64,000 nt of DNA from Sneathiella limimaris. GTDB lineage: Bacteria; Pseudomonadota; Alphaproteobacteria; Sneathiellales; Sneathiellaceae. Under the pieces are notes generated by a model that saw nothing but the letters and a program-made list of their open reading frames with translations, had not been told where the DNA came from and did not search any database. Shown here one piece after another: positions 1 to 9,049 of the stretch (position 1 is its first letter; each line of letters starts with the position of its first letter). The translations under genes were made by a program, and so were the position numbers. The stretch spans positions 372,001 to 436,000 of the forward strand of contig NZ_JABBYJ010000002.1 in assembly GCF_012932565.1 (NCBI RefSeq), in the 5' to 3' direction.

Positions 1-428
1 GCGCCTACATCTGTAAGCCCAAAATAGGCCGTCAGCCCAGGCATACCGAGACCCCCCAAATAGCTTTGCAAAGGAGCGAGGTTGGGATCAACCTTAACCA
101 AGTCCTTTCCATCTGATTTTCCATACTGTTGCACGCCGTGGTAACCGGTTACATAATCACCAACTGCAAAAGCAGAGTTATTACTTTCGATCACTTCACC
201 GACAGTACCAGCCCGCATGACCTCCCCAAGTCCAACAGGCGGAATATAGGACTTCGCATCATTCATCCAGCCACGCATCGCTGGATCAAGAGAGACATAG
301 TGGACCTTGACAACCACTTCGCCCTCCCCGGCGGTTGGTATGGCCTCCGTCGTAAATTCCCAGTCACTATCCTTTGGAGTTCCAACAGGCCGTGCTGCGA
401 GACGGTATTGTTTATTTTGCAGGGTCAT
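1..428 (-). CDS. NADP-dependent medium-chain oxidoreductase, N-terminal part
   Basis: The first 142 codons of a gene that runs off the left edge. The translation begins MTLQNKQYRLAARPVGTP and carries the hallmarks of the leukotriene B4 dehydrogenase/prostaglandin reductase (CurA-like) branch of the medium-chain reductases: a VSLDPAMRGWM segment and LGGLGMPGLTAYFGL near the cut end. The N-terminal GroES-like part is present; the glycine-rich NADPH loop lies outside the window. Members reduce alpha,beta-unsaturated carbonyls or quinones with NADPH in the cytosol; the substrate here is unknown. The ATG at 428 was chosen because family similarity starts directly after it and an AAGGAAGAAA ribosome-binding region precedes it. 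Confidence 0.85.
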   Translation of the reverse strand, partial: MTLQNKQYRLAARPVGTPKDSDWEFTTEAIPTAGEGEVVVKVHYVSLDPAMRGWMNDAKSYIPPVGLGEVMRAGTVGEVIESNNSAFAVGDYVTGYHGVQQYGKSDGKDLVKVDPNLAPLQSYLGGLGMPGLTAYFGLTDVG

Positions 429-524
429 TTTTCTTCCTTATGTTTTTAGTCCCCGCCATCCAATCGGTTTTCATCCCAAAGATCAAGACCGATCGTTCAA
501 AATGAATGTGGGGACCGTCACAAT

Positions 525-1088
525 CTAGAAAGTCAGTGAATTTACAACCTGCTCAGCAGTCTGAAGACGAGCTTGATAGTAATGAACGGCACGGGCGCCA
601 AATTCAATCAGATAAAGCTTGGAATCCTTTTCTACAAAATAGATTTTGACCCTTAAGTCTTTGCCTTTTGGTGTCGAGACAAACGCTTCGAAGCTATATC
701 CGGCAAGGCCGCCAATATCCCGCGGTGTTAATTCTGAAATCTCTGTAACCACCTTGCCATTTAGCGAGACACTGGACCGATAGAGTTCGACTACTTCTTC
801 GGGTGTCATTCCGGTTCGGTAAGCAGGAACCTTCGACGCGACATCATCCTTGTAGTCACCTGGGATTTTATCACCCTCTTTAAGCGGCTTAATGAATTGG
901 ATATTCTCGAGAATTGGGCCATATTGGGTCCAAGAAATTGCCTTTTCAGACTGCATTTCATTGATATTTTCGGCCGTAGCAACTGTATAACTGTCCCACA
1001 TGACCCGATTACCTGTTTTTAACAGTTTGTAACTCGGTATACAGGCTGTGACGAGAAGAAGAGAAAACAAGACAAGCAGTTTTCGCAT
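525..1088 (-). CDS. Predicted lipoprotein, unknown function
   Basis: A 187-residue protein with a lipoprotein signal: two basic residues, a hydrophobic stretch, and a lipobox ending LLVTAC at about residue 16. The rest is soluble and has no motif that I recognise. Last gene of a three-gene lipoprotein operon; its ATG lies one base after the stop of the M48 peptidase gene, so the two are probably translationally coupled. It probably works in the same envelope process as its neighbours, but nothing in the sequence says which. Confidence 0.75.
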   Translation of the reverse strand: MRKLLVLFSLLLVTACIPSYKLLKTGNRVMWDSYTVATAENINEMQSEKAISWTQYGPILENIQFIKPLKEGDKIPGDYKDDVASKVPAYRTGMTPEEVVELYRSSVSLNGKVVTEISELTPRDIGGLAGYSFEAFVSTPKGKDLRVKIYFVEKDSKLYLIEFGARAVHYYQARLQTAEQVVNSLTF

Positions 1089-1089
1089 T

Positions 1090-2253
1090 TTATTTCCTTA
1101 ACTGTTCAATATATGAGCGGACAAGTTTTGCATCCGCAGCTGAAGGGTTTTGCTCCAGATAGGTTTCGAAACTGGAGATAGCGGCCTCATTTCTTCCAAG
1201 TCGCTTTTCAACAAGGCCGAGATGTTTGTGAGTTTTCAAGGGAGCCGGTTCTATTGACGCTGCCTTGAGATAATATTCTTTGGCTTTTTCAAGCTCGTCT
1301 TCTGTTCCCTTTCGCCGGTATACCTCGGCAATGAAATAAGCAATTTCCTCGGCATTCTGTCCATTGGCCTCCAGATGCTCAAGAACGACGGAAGCTTCTT
1401 TAGGGCCGGAAACAGTTACAAGATTTTGAGCCCATTGATGCCAGTGTTTGGCGTAAACGTCTTGAAACTTCGAAGATGGCCCCCTTTTGAGCACTCGTCG
1501 GTCAGCCTTTAAACGCTCCCCCTCTTCCGTGAGGCGTTTTATCCGGTCTTCATTTGCAGGGTGAGTTGCCCAGAAAATACTTGGAGTTTCTTTTTCGGAG
1601 GCCTTGTGCTCGGCTTCAATCAATTCCCAAAGCTTAACAATCTCATCGACATCATAGCCCGCTTCATGGACCAATTTAACGCCACCCGCATCCGCTTCAT
1701 GCTCGTGATCGCGGGAATACCCCTGCAAAGCCCCCATTGCACCAACGGTTGCCAACATGCCGGTGATACCAAAATCAAAGCCGCCAGTTGCGATGGTGAA
1801 AAAAGTCAGAAACTCTAACGTCGCTTTTGTGCGGTTCCATTGCTGTAAGCTATGACGATTAACGTAATGAACGAGCTCATGCCCAAGAACGGCCGCCAGT
1901 TGATCTTCATTTTGCACACGCAAAAGTAATCCAGTCCAAACAAACATAGATCCATTTGGTGCCATAGATGCATTGAAATATGGATTCTTGAGAATGAAAA
2001 GCTGGATGTCCTGGCAATGCGCTTCAGAAACACGGCAGATCACAGACTTAACATAAGCGTTAAGCTCAGGATCCCTTTCAACAAGCGCGCTATTGGCAAG
2101 CCGTCGCTCAAACTTGTTCATAGTCATCCAAAGCCCAGCTTCCGTTGAGGTTAGGGCAGGCTTGTAACCAGGACTGACAGGTCCCTCCACTGATGTCGTG
2201 TTACAAGCCGCCAAACTCAGGCAAAGAATGACACCTAAAACTCTAAAAAACAT
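1090..2253 (-). CDS. M48 family metallopeptidase lipoprotein with TPR tail
   Basis: 387 residues with a lipobox (LSLAAC, cysteine at about 17), so probably anchored in the envelope. The zinc peptidase motif HELVH is at about residues 125-129, and the third ligand region EHEAD is at about 184-188, the usual M48 (BepA/LoiP/YggG-type) arrangement. The last 80 or so residues look like tetratricopeptide repeats. Relatives such as BepA help assemble or degrade outer-membrane proteins; that role is inferred. It overlaps the upstream lipoprotein gene in a TAATG stop/start junction and is followed after one base by another lipoprotein gene. Confidence 0.9.
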   Translation of the reverse strand: MFFRVLGVILCLSLAACNTTSVEGPVSPGYKPALTSTEAGLWMTMNKFERRLANSALVERDPELNAYVKSVICRVSEAHCQDIQLFILKNPYFNASMAPNGSMFVWTGLLLRVQNEDQLAAVLGHELVHYVNRHSLQQWNRTKATLEFLTFFTIATGGFDFGITGMLATVGAMGALQGYSRDHEHEADAGGVKLVHEAGYDVDEIVKLWELIEAEHKASEKETPSIFWATHPANEDRIKRLTEEGERLKADRRVLKRGPSSKFQDVYAKHWHQWAQNLVTVSGPKEASVVLEHLEANGQNAEEIAYFIAEVYRRKGTEDELEKAKEYYLKAASIEPAPLKTHKHLGLVEKRLGRNEAAISSFETYLEQNPSAADAKLVRSYIEQLRK

Positions 2254-3293
2254 TAGAGTGGAATATCTTCGTAAAGCGCATCTGTTGCATTCACCGCAGC
2301 CGGGAATGTACGGAGATCACCAGAGGTAGACACAATCCGATTGAACCACTCTACCTCCCCGGTTTTTAGATTGACCAGAGAAGCAAAACCAACTTGTGTA
2401 CCGCCTTGAACATGAGCCCCAAACAATACAGCCATCATAATTTGAGCAGCCACACGACTACCAGAGGAATACTGATCCCGAAGATAAATGAATAAACCGT
2501 AATCTGCTCCGTATCCTGATGCTAGTTCCTGGGTTGTCTTTCCTAGATGCCAGTCGAATTTGCCACTTTGCAGAGTTGGTAACTGCAGCATCGCATTCTG
2601 CTGGAAATTCAAAATTGAAATACCAACATCTTCATGCAGACTGATCAAATCCTGTCCCGTTTTCTCAGAAACACCGTTGGCCTTATCTTTATACAAAGAT
2701 ACGTCGTAGCCTAGCTTCTGAAAATATTGGGCCGAAATTTCGGTAACGTAGTTATTGGCAATCTTTGTCCAGAAAGCATTAGGCTCCTGCAATGCAACGC
2801 CCAGCTCATACAACTCCACATCCGGTTGCATGATAAGAATTTTTTTAGGAGAAGCAGAGGTAGTTAGATTTTTACCAAACAAAGAGAGGGTATTCTCACT
2901 CAGCTTTACATCACTGATAACAGTATCCCGCGCATCCGTTTTATCACCAGTCGAAATACTGTTACTTGTTTGGGTTACGATAGGTTTAACCGGTTCACAC
3001 TTGTCAGGGATGTCACATAGCAAATACTTACGGTTAAAATCTGCTCCCATCTGAACAACCAGCTTTTCATTGTTCCCTGTAGGATCGACTTCATAATCTT
3101 TTGCTTGCTCAGATTTTACTGAATAGGCACCGGATGCATCAACAATATCACTGACGGTCGCCAAATTACTTTCAGCGACTCTTGCAGTATCTGATGAATT
3201 GGCTGGCCTGCGAACCTCGCTGGAAGTTGTTGTGCAAGCGGAAAGAGTGGCCAAGGCCAAAAGGGAAACAACCCCTGACTTAAAACTCAACAT
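2253..3293 (-). CDS. Predicted lipoprotein, unknown function
   Basis: 346 residues, first gene of the lipoprotein operon. The signal ends in LATLSAC, followed by a low-complexity polar linker to about residue 60 and a folded C-terminal region containing GADYGLFIYLRDQYSSG and TGEVEWFNRI. The second half resembles proteins that report a stored or computed value per locus, but I do not recognise a named family. Its stop codon shares a base with the start of the M48 peptidase gene, so a shared envelope role is the best inference. The ATG at 3293 gives a typical signal peptide. Confidence 0.75.
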   Translation of the reverse strand: MLSFKSGVVSLLALATLSACTTTSSEVRRPANSSDTARVAESNLATVSDIVDASGAYSVKSEQAKDYEVDPTGNNEKLVVQMGADFNRKYLLCDIPDKCEPVKPIVTQTSNSISTGDKTDARDTVISDVKLSENTLSLFGKNLTTSASPKKILIMQPDVELYELGVALQEPNAFWTKIANNYVTEISAQYFQKLGYDVSLYKDKANGVSEKTGQDLISLHEDVGISILNFQQNAMLQLPTLQSGKFDWHLGKTTQELASGYGADYGLFIYLRDQYSSGSRVAAQIMMAVLFGAHVQGGTQVGFASLVNLKTGEVEWFNRIVSTSGDLRTFPAAVNATDALYEDIPL

Positions 3294-3369
3294 GATTATA
3301 CAAGTAACCCCTAATTAAATATTGCCCCATTTAGTTCAACTTTAAATGGTCAATTTAAACAGTCAACAA

Positions 3370-3394
3370 AAATGGGCCGCAAAACGGCCCATTT
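3370..3394 (-). terminator. Rho-independent terminator after the acyl-CoA ligase gene
   Basis: Ten-base perfect stem AAATGGGCCG / CGGCCCATTT with a five-base loop. On the minus strand it is followed by TTTTTGTT. It lies 23 bases beyond the ligase stop codon and before the lipoprotein operon, so it separates the two minus-strand transcripts. Confidence 0.9.
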
Positions 3395-3417
3395 CGTTAA
3401 AGATATAAATCTTCAGA

Positions 3418-5046
3418 TCAAGCAGTTGGCAGTTTGTAGTCCTTAAACTGCTCACGAAGTGCAGTTTTCAGGAGTTTTCCAGTTGCGGTATGGGGCAATT
3501 CGTCGACAAAAACGACATCGTCGGGCAATTGCCACTTGGCCAAAGTGTTTTCCAAATGATGCAGGACATCTTCCTTGGTAACAGAATGCCCCTCCTCTTT
3601 GACTGCGATCACCAAAGGACGCTCATCCCATTTCGGATGAGGCACCGCAATTACAGCTGCCTCCACAATGCCAGGACAACCAACAGCTTCATTTTCCACA
3701 TCAATGGAAGAGATCCACTCGCCACCAGACTTAATCACATCTTTGGAGCGATCTGTGATTTGCATGTAGCCGTCTGGATCGAGGGTGGCAACATCGCCCG
3801 TATCAAACCACCCCTCTTCATCCACAACGGAGCCACCCTCCGCCTTGAAATATCCGCTGGTGATCCAGGGCCCACGAACCAGAAGACGCCCAAAGGCAAC
3901 GCCATCACGAGGCTGCTCATTTCCTTCATCGTCGACAATTTTCAAATCAACGTTAAAGACTGTTCGGCCCTGTTTCAGGCGGATATCAATCTGTTTGTCG
4001 CCAGGTAGATCCTGATGCTTCTTCAGAAGGTTACCAGTAGTCCCCAGCGGGCTCATTTCCGTCATTCCCCAAGCATGGATTACATTAACTCCATACTCAT
4101 TGACAAAAGTTTCGATCATGGAGCGCGGCGCAGCGGAGCCCCCGATGACTGTCCGGTTCATGGTAGAAAACTTCAGACTATTTTCTTTCACATACCCCAA
4201 CAGCATCAACCAAACGGTCGGAACGCCAGCTGAAAGGGTAACCCCTTCGGCTTCCATCAACTCATAGATTGACTTTCCATCCATTTCGCTACCCGGCATA
4301 ACCATCTTGGCTCCTGACATGGCAGCGGCATAAGGGATCCCCCATGCATTGGCATGGAACATGGGCACAACTGGCAGAATGGTATCAGCATTGCAAACGC
4401 CCAAGCCATCATTGGTACAGACACAATAGCTGTGAAGAATTGTTGAGCGGTGGGCGTAAAGAACGCCTTTTGGATTTCCTGTCGTTCCAGAAGTGTAACA
4501 GAGGCTAGAGGCTGTCATTTCATCAAAGACTGGCCAGTCATATTCGCCATTTTCCGCCTCGACTAACGTTTCATAACAGATCACATTTGGAAGGCTAGTT
4601 TCAGGCATATGAGCTTCATCTGTCATGATAACAAAATGCTGAACTGACCCAAGTTCAGAGGCGATCGCTTCCAACAGCGGAACAAAAGTGAGATCCGTAA
4701 AAATCACTTTGTCTTCTGCATGGTTGGCGATATAGGCAATCTGCTCAGGGAAGAGGCGCGGGTTAATAGTATGACAGACACACCCCATTCCAGAGACCCC
4801 GAAATAGATCTCAAGATGCCGATACCCATTCCAGGCCAAGGTTCCAACACGATCCCCAAACTCGACCCCAAGACGGGCTAGGGCCTGCGCCAGTTTTTTG
4901 GATCGCAGATTGATCTCTCGATAATTTGTCCGATGAATTGGACCTTCAACCGTTCTGGAGACAATTTCCACATCTCCATGGTAAGTGCCCGCATACTCAA
5001 TTTGAGAAGAAATGAGTAAAGGACGATCTTGAATAAGGCCTCTCAT
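3418..5046 (-). CDS. Acyl-CoA ligase (AMP-forming; long-chain or DmdB-like)
   Basis: 542 residues. Activates a carboxylic acid to its CoA thioester through an acyl-adenylate. Visible motifs are the phosphate-binding loop [22 protein letters not shown] (A5), [15 protein letters not shown] (A7), [15 protein letters not shown] (A8) and the C-terminal ATGKLLKT with the catalytic lysine. The early sequence ([20 protein letters not shown]) matches the group containing long-chain fatty-acid ligases and 3-methylmercaptopropionate:CoA ligase (DmdB); the substrate cannot be told from sequence. Starting at the ATG at 5046 avoids a TTG start nine bases earlier. Transcribed alone, ending at a strong terminator. 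Confidence 0.9.
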   Translation of the reverse strand: MRGLIQDRPLLISSQIEYAGTYHGDVEIVSRTVEGPIHRTNYREINLRSKKLAQALARLGVEFGDRVGTLAWNGYRHLEIYFGVSGMGCVCHTINPRLFPEQIAYIANHAEDKVIFTDLTFVPLLEAIASELGSVQHFVIMTDEAHMPETSLPNVICYETLVEAENGEYDWPVFDEMTASSLCYTSGTTGNPKGVLYAHRSTILHSYCVCTNDGLGVCNADTILPVVPMFHANAWGIPYAAAMSGAKMVMPGSEMDGKSIYELMEAEGVTLSAGVPTVWLMLLGYVKENSLKFSTMNRTVIGGSAAPRSMIETFVNEYGVNVIHAWGMTEMSPLGTTGNLLKKHQDLPGDKQIDIRLKQGRTVFNVDLKIVDDEGNEQPRDGVAFGRLLVRGPWITSGYFKAEGGSVVDEEGWFDTGDVATLDPDGYMQITDRSKDVIKSGGEWISSIDVENEAVGCPGIVEAAVIAVPHPKWDERPLVIAVKEEGHSVTKEDVLHHLENTLAKWQLPDDVVFVDELPHTATGKLLKTALREQFKDYKLPTA

Positions 5047-5152
5047 AACACACAATCCCTTTTTATTTTTCCTTGTTAGATTTTTAGAAGATACGAAAAC
5101 AGTTCATGTGGGTAAAGCGGTTACTCTAAACAATGCTAAGATTTTTCACGTC

Positions 5153-5175
5153 TTTGACGCTTTACCTTACGTCAA
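5153..5175. promoter_or_regulatory. Candidate operator, TTTGACGC-N7-TACGTCAA
   Basis: Inverted half-sites (TTGACG / CGTCAA) in the gap between the acyl-CoA ligase gene (minus) and the small membrane protein gene (plus). The same two 8-base half-sites recur with no spacer at 7551-7566, in the next divergent gap. No regulator gene lies beside either copy. The regulatory role is inferred. Confidence 0.45.
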
Positions 5176-5234
5176 TATTTCCACACACCCTCAAAGCTGG
5201 TAAGATGTTAAAAAATGATACGCAGAGCTGACAA

Positions 5235-5657
5235 TTGGATATTGAGTTACATTATCTTTTGGGAGGGGCGACAACGGCTGTGCTAATCCTGATTTTGCTA
5301 ATCCGTTTAATTGCGGGACAGCGAGATCTGGTTTTGACAGAAGATGTTGTTTATGAATTCCTGCGCCTGAATGAACCTGATGAAACCATCAGCAAGATAA
5401 CGCTTGGGCGTGATCATAAAAGCGCTCTTGCACAGATAAAAAACACAACAGAATTTTTTGCCTTAAGAAGTTTCGGCAACAAATTGGTTCATCAACGCTT
5501 CGCAGGCACAGATAATCTAGCAATTTCAGAGCAAACAATTCGGATCCAGCGAGAGGACATCTCGCACGCGCCGCTCGCCATCCAGCCGGAAACGGAGGAA
5601 GACTTAAACTTTTGGATCAAGTTAGCCTCAGAAGGGAAACCAAATGCAACTGCCTGA
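5235..5657 (+). CDS. Small membrane-anchored protein of unknown function
   Basis: 140 residues with one N-terminal hydrophobic segment (about 8-26) and a soluble C-terminal part. An in-frame stop at 5229 leaves the TTG at 5235 as the first possible start; the Shine-Dalgarno match is weak. The gene overlaps the downstream fatty acid hydroxylase gene by 14 bases, so the two are very probably co-translated. I recognise no family. A partner or accessory protein of the hydroxylase is a reasonable inference from the overlap. Confidence 0.65.
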   Translation: MDIELHYLLGGATTAVLILILLIRLIAGQRDLVLTEDVVYEFLRLNEPDETISKITLGRDHKSALAQIKNTTEFFALRSFGNKLVHQRFAGTDNLAISEQTIRIQREDISHAPLAIQPETEEDLNFWIKLASEGKPNATA

Positions 5658-6597
5658 TCCTGTCACCCTGGCCATTCCTTTCTTCGTCCTTTTGATTATT
5701 CTAGAAGCGATTATTGGACGCTTCCGTCCTGAGAAATCCAACTACGAATATCGCGATAGTGCTGCTTCACTTTTCATGGGGCTTGGCAAATTTGCCATCG
5801 GATTTATCAACCTTGGGATTGTGGGCGGAGTGTCCCTTTGGGTTTATCAGTATCGCCTGTTTGATATCGGCTATAGCTGGCTTGCTTTTCTGTTCATCTT
5901 TTTCGCTGAGGATTTTTGTTACTATTGGTTTCATCGACTTAGCCACGAACATCGGTTCTGGTGGGCAGCGCATATCAACCACCACTCCTCCCAGTATTAT
6001 AACCTCACGACAGCTCTTCGTCAGACATGGACTGGAGGCCTTGCTGCAACCTGGATCCCCTGGCTGTTACTTTCGTTAATCGGTTTTCCACTGGAAATGA
6101 TCATATTTCAGCAAGGCATTAGTCTTGTTTACCAGTTCTGGATCCACACAGAAGCAATAGATCGCATGTGGAAACCCATCGAATATATTTTCAATACGCC
6201 CTCCCACCATAGGGTTCATCATGCCATTAACCCGAGATATCTAGATGCCAATTACGCAGGTATTCTGATCATTTGGGACCGAATGTTTGGAACTTTTATT
6301 GCTGAGGACAAGACCGAGCCTTGCCGATATGGAATTGTCAAGCAACTGGCCAGTTTCAATCCTTTGGTGATTGCCTTTCACGAATGGGTTGGGATCATAA
6401 CGGATCTAGTAAAAGCCAAAAGCCTGAAAGCCGCCTTCATGTATGTATTTGGACCACCCGGCTGGAGTGAGGACGGAAGCCGCCTCACCTCAAAAATGCT
6501 CAAAGAGCGGGAACAGGCCAGGCTCGCTCGCCAGATGGTCCAATCCGAGAGCGCTATCAACGCAACTGCTAGTGAACAGCCTCATTCAGCCAGTTAA
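5644..6597 (+). CDS. Sterol desaturase / fatty acid hydroxylase family protein
   Basis: 317 residues, integral membrane. The histidine clusters that bind the di-iron centre are all visible: HRLSHEH, HINHHSS and HHRVHH, plus hydrophobic segments before and between them. Family members hydroxylate or desaturate lipids (sterols, fatty acids, carotenoids) using O2. The first ATG lies inside the upstream gene. The last 29 bases overlap, tail to tail, the end of the alpha/beta hydrolase gene on the other strand. The lipid-related neighbours (acyl-CoA ligase, lipase-like hydrolase) suggest a lipid substrate. Confidence 0.9.
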   Translation: MQLPDPVTLAIPFFVLLIILEAIIGRFRPEKSNYEYRDSAASLFMGLGKFAIGFINLGIVGGVSLWVYQYRLFDIGYSWLAFLFIFFAEDFCYYWFHRLSHEHRFWWAAHINHHSSQYYNLTTALRQTWTGGLAATWIPWLLLSLIGFPLEMIIFQQGISLVYQFWIHTEAIDRMWKPIEYIFNTPSHHRVHHAINPRYLDANYAGILIIWDRMFGTFIAEDKTEPCRYGIVKQLASFNPLVIAFHEWVGIITDLVKAKSLKAAFMYVFGPPGWSEDGSRLTSKMLKEREQARLARQMVQSESAINATASEQPHSAS

Positions 6598-7486
6598 TTA
6601 GATCTCTGGTGACTTCGTCACGGTTTGTCTCATTGAAAAGTTCATGCCGCCCATCTTCATAAAAGCGTTGGGTTACATTTGAAAATTTGTGCTTCTCATA
6701 CTGTTTCAGCAAACGCTTCACGCCTTTTGTTTGCTCCCCGACCGGATCCTTCGTGCCGGAAAAAATATAAATCGGCGTTTCCTTGTTCATTTTGGCGAGT
6801 GCAGCGTCGGAGGCAATCCGGGTCAGAGCGTCCAATAGACCTATCCACGTGGCGATAGAACAATCAAATCCACAAAGGGGATCGTTCGCATATTTGTCCA
6901 CTTCTGCTTCGTCTCTACTCAGCCAGTCGAATTCTGTCCGGTTAGGCGCGAAGGCTTTGTTGAAGGCCTTAAACGACATATTTGCAAGAAGAGTACTATG
7001 GCCTTCCTTGCCATTTCGAAGTTGTTCGATCCGTGAGACCAATTGCCCAAGTTTGCCCAATGTACCCGGTGGTCCATTAGTCGCAGAGAGCGCCACACCG
7101 TCCACACTTTCTGGATAATGTGCCATATAATCCTGGCTCATGAAGGAACCCATGGAGTGTCCAAGCAGTATGATCTTTTTGCCAGGATGATTTTTCCGGA
7201 TCTTGTTATTGATTAGCTTCAGATCCTCTACCGCGAGACGCCAGCCGTCCTTATCCGCCATATGGCCGGGAATTTTTCCATCTGGAACCGATAACCCATG
7301 TCCCCGGTGGTCATTGGCGTAGACCGCAAAGCCAGCTTCATTTAATTCCTTTGCTAACCTCGCATATCGTTTGGCATGTTCAGCCATGCCATGAGCAATC
7401 TGCACAACCGCTTTTGGCTCCCCTTCAGGCAACCATTTATAAAGATGCAAAGAGAGACCATCCGCACCTGTCAGTTTGAATTCCAC
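6569..7486 (-). CDS. Alpha/beta hydrolase, monoacylglycerol-lipase-like
   Basis: 305 residues. Typical of the lysophospholipase/monoacylglycerol lipase family (Hydrolase_4): HGMAEHAKRY near the N-terminus (oxyanion region), NDHRGHG, the nucleophile elbow GHSMGSF, and a C-terminal FYEDGRHELFNE carrying the catalytic histidine. Likely cleaves ester bonds of acylglycerols or lysophospholipids in the cytosol. The start is GTG at 7486, supported by GGGGAGGAAG just upstream. The gene converges on and overlaps the fatty acid hydroxylase gene, and is divergent from the aminotransferase gene. Confidence 0.88.
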   Translation of the reverse strand: MEFKLTGADGLSLHLYKWLPEGEPKAVVQIAHGMAEHAKRYARLAKELNEAGFAVYANDHRGHGLSVPDGKIPGHMADKDGWRLAVEDLKLINNKIRKNHPGKKIILLGHSMGSFMSQDYMAHYPESVDGVALSATNGPPGTLGKLGQLVSRIEQLRNGKEGHSTLLANMSFKAFNKAFAPNRTEFDWLSRDEAEVDKYANDPLCGFDCSIATWIGLLDALTRIASDAALAKMNKETPIYIFSGTKDPVGEQTKGVKRLLKQYEKHKFSNVTQRFYEDGRHELFNETNRDEVTRDLINWLNEAVH

Positions 7487-7550
7487 GTTTCTTCCTCCCC
7501 TTTTCCAGTATTTAGCCAGTAAATATTAATTGGAACAAGCGCGAAGATTA

Positions 7551-7566
7551 TTTGACGCTACGTCAA
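7551..7566. promoter_or_regulatory. Candidate operator, TTTGACGCTACGTCAA
   Basis: An inverted repeat (TTGACG-CTA-CGTCAA) in the gap between the divergent hydrolase and aminotransferase genes, 52 bases before the aminotransferase ATG. It shares both 8-base half-sites with 5153-5175. That two neighbouring divergent promoters carry the same half-sites suggests a common regulator, which is not in the window. Confidence 0.5.
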
Positions 7567-7618
7567 TTGAGAATTAGCTTGGGATCAAACTTTTATTTTG
7601 CAGAAAAAGAGGCGTCTT

Positions 7619-9022
7619 ATGAGCAGTCCAAGCTTGAAAGAAGGCAATTCACTGGCCAGTCGCGATGTCAGAAGCCTGATCCACCCCTACACAAACCTGT
7701 CAACTCATCAAGATACAGGTCCGTTGATTATCGAAAACGGGAAAGGCATCTATGTCTATGACGACAATGGCAAGGAATATATCGAGGGCTTAGCTGGTCT
7801 TTGGTGCACGTCTTTCGGCTTTGGTGAGAAAGAACTGATTGATGCAGCTTACAAGCAAATGCAGAAGCTGCCATACTACCATGCCTTCGCCAGCAAATCG
7901 ACTGAGCCTGGAATCGTACTGGCGGAAAAATTGAAAGAAGTTGCCCCGGCAGATTTCTCTAAGGTGTTCTTTACAAACTCCGGATCAGAAGCAAACGACA
8001 CGGTTGTTAAGATCATCTGGTATTACAATAATTCTCGTGGGCTTCCTAAAAAGAAGAAGATCATCAGTCGGCAGAAAGCCTATCATGGGGTGACTGTTGC
8101 GGCCGCCAGCCTGACGGGCTTGCCCCCACTTCATAATGACTTTGATCTTCCTATTCAGAATATTCTGCATACAAGCTGTCCACACTATTACCGCTTCGGC
8201 AAAGATGGTGAAAGCGAAGAGGAATTTGCAACCCGGATGGCGACTGAGCTGGAGGAGTTAATTCTGAAAGAAGGGCCAGAAACAATCGCCGCCTTTATTG
8301 CCGAGCCCGTGATGGGTGCTGGTGGCGTTATTGTACCGCCCAAAGGCTACTTCGAAAAAATTCAGGCTGTTCTTAAAAAATACGATGTCCTTCTTGTCGC
8401 AGACGAAGTTATTTGTGGCTTTGGACGAACCGGTAACTACTGGGGTACCCAGACAATGGGTATGAAACCGGATATTCTGAGCTGCGCAAAGGCCCTATCA
8501 AGTGCATATCTGCCCATCGCTGCCGTGATGATTTCCGAAGAGATTTTCCAAGGCATGGTGAAGCAAAGTGAAAAACATGGCGCTTTTGCTCATGGTTACA
8601 CCTATTCTGGTCACCCAGTTCCGGCAGCTGTTGCGATCCGGACACTGGAGCTGATGGAAGAGCGAAACATTATGGATCACGTTAAATCCATTGTTCCGAC
8701 TTTTGAGAGCCGATTTAAGGCGTTAGAAGCTCATCCACTAGTTGGTGAAGTTCGTGTTTGTGGACTTGTTGGGGCGGCTGAGCTGGTAGCTGACAAGGCA
8801 ACTAAACGCTCTTTTGCACCAGCCCATGCTGTCGGTCCTAAAGGCTATCTGATGATGCAGGAAGAAGGACTGATCAGCCGCGCCGTTGCTGGGGATAATC
8901 TGGCGCTCTGTCCGCCCTTGATTATCACTGAAGCGGAAATCAATGAAATGTTCGATCGGTATGAGCGGGCACTTGATCGGCTGGAAGTACTTGTCAACCA
9001 GGAAGGCTGGCGCGACGCTTAG
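7619..9022 (+). CDS. Class III (omega) aminotransferase, PLP-dependent
   Basis: 467 residues. Transfers an amino group from an amine or omega-amino acid to a keto acid such as pyruvate. Visible are the fold-type I signatures TNSGSEANDTVVKI (cofactor phosphate), AYHGVTVAAASLTG, DEVICGFGRTGNYWG (the aspartate that contacts the PLP nitrogen) and SCAKALSSAYLP with the Schiff-base lysine. Overall resemblance is to the putrescine- or beta-alanine-pyruvate transaminase group (SpuC-like), but the donor cannot be fixed. The ATG at 7619 has AGAGG six bases upstream and is preferred over an earlier ATG at 7598. Transcribed alone, ending 27 bases from the convergent SDR gene. Confidence 0.9.
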   Translation: MSSPSLKEGNSLASRDVRSLIHPYTNLSTHQDTGPLIIENGKGIYVYDDNGKEYIEGLAGLWCTSFGFGEKELIDAAYKQMQKLPYYHAFASKSTEPGIVLAEKLKEVAPADFSKVFFTNSGSEANDTVVKIIWYYNNSRGLPKKKKIISRQKAYHGVTVAAASLTGLPPLHNDFDLPIQNILHTSCPHYYRFGKDGESEEEFATRMATELEELILKEGPETIAAFIAEPVMGAGGVIVPPKGYFEKIQAVLKKYDVLLVADEVICGFGRTGNYWGTQTMGMKPDILSCAKALSSAYLPIAAVMISEEIFQGMVKQSEKHGAFAHGYTYSGHPVPAAVAIRTLELMEERNIMDHVKSIVPTFESRFKALEAHPLVGEVRVCGLVGAAELVADKATKRSFAPAHAVGPKGYLMMQEEGLISRAVAGDNLALCPPLIITEAEINEMFDRYERALDRLEVLVNQEGWRDA

Positions 9023-9049
9023 TATTCATAGCGTGCGGGCAGTAATCTC

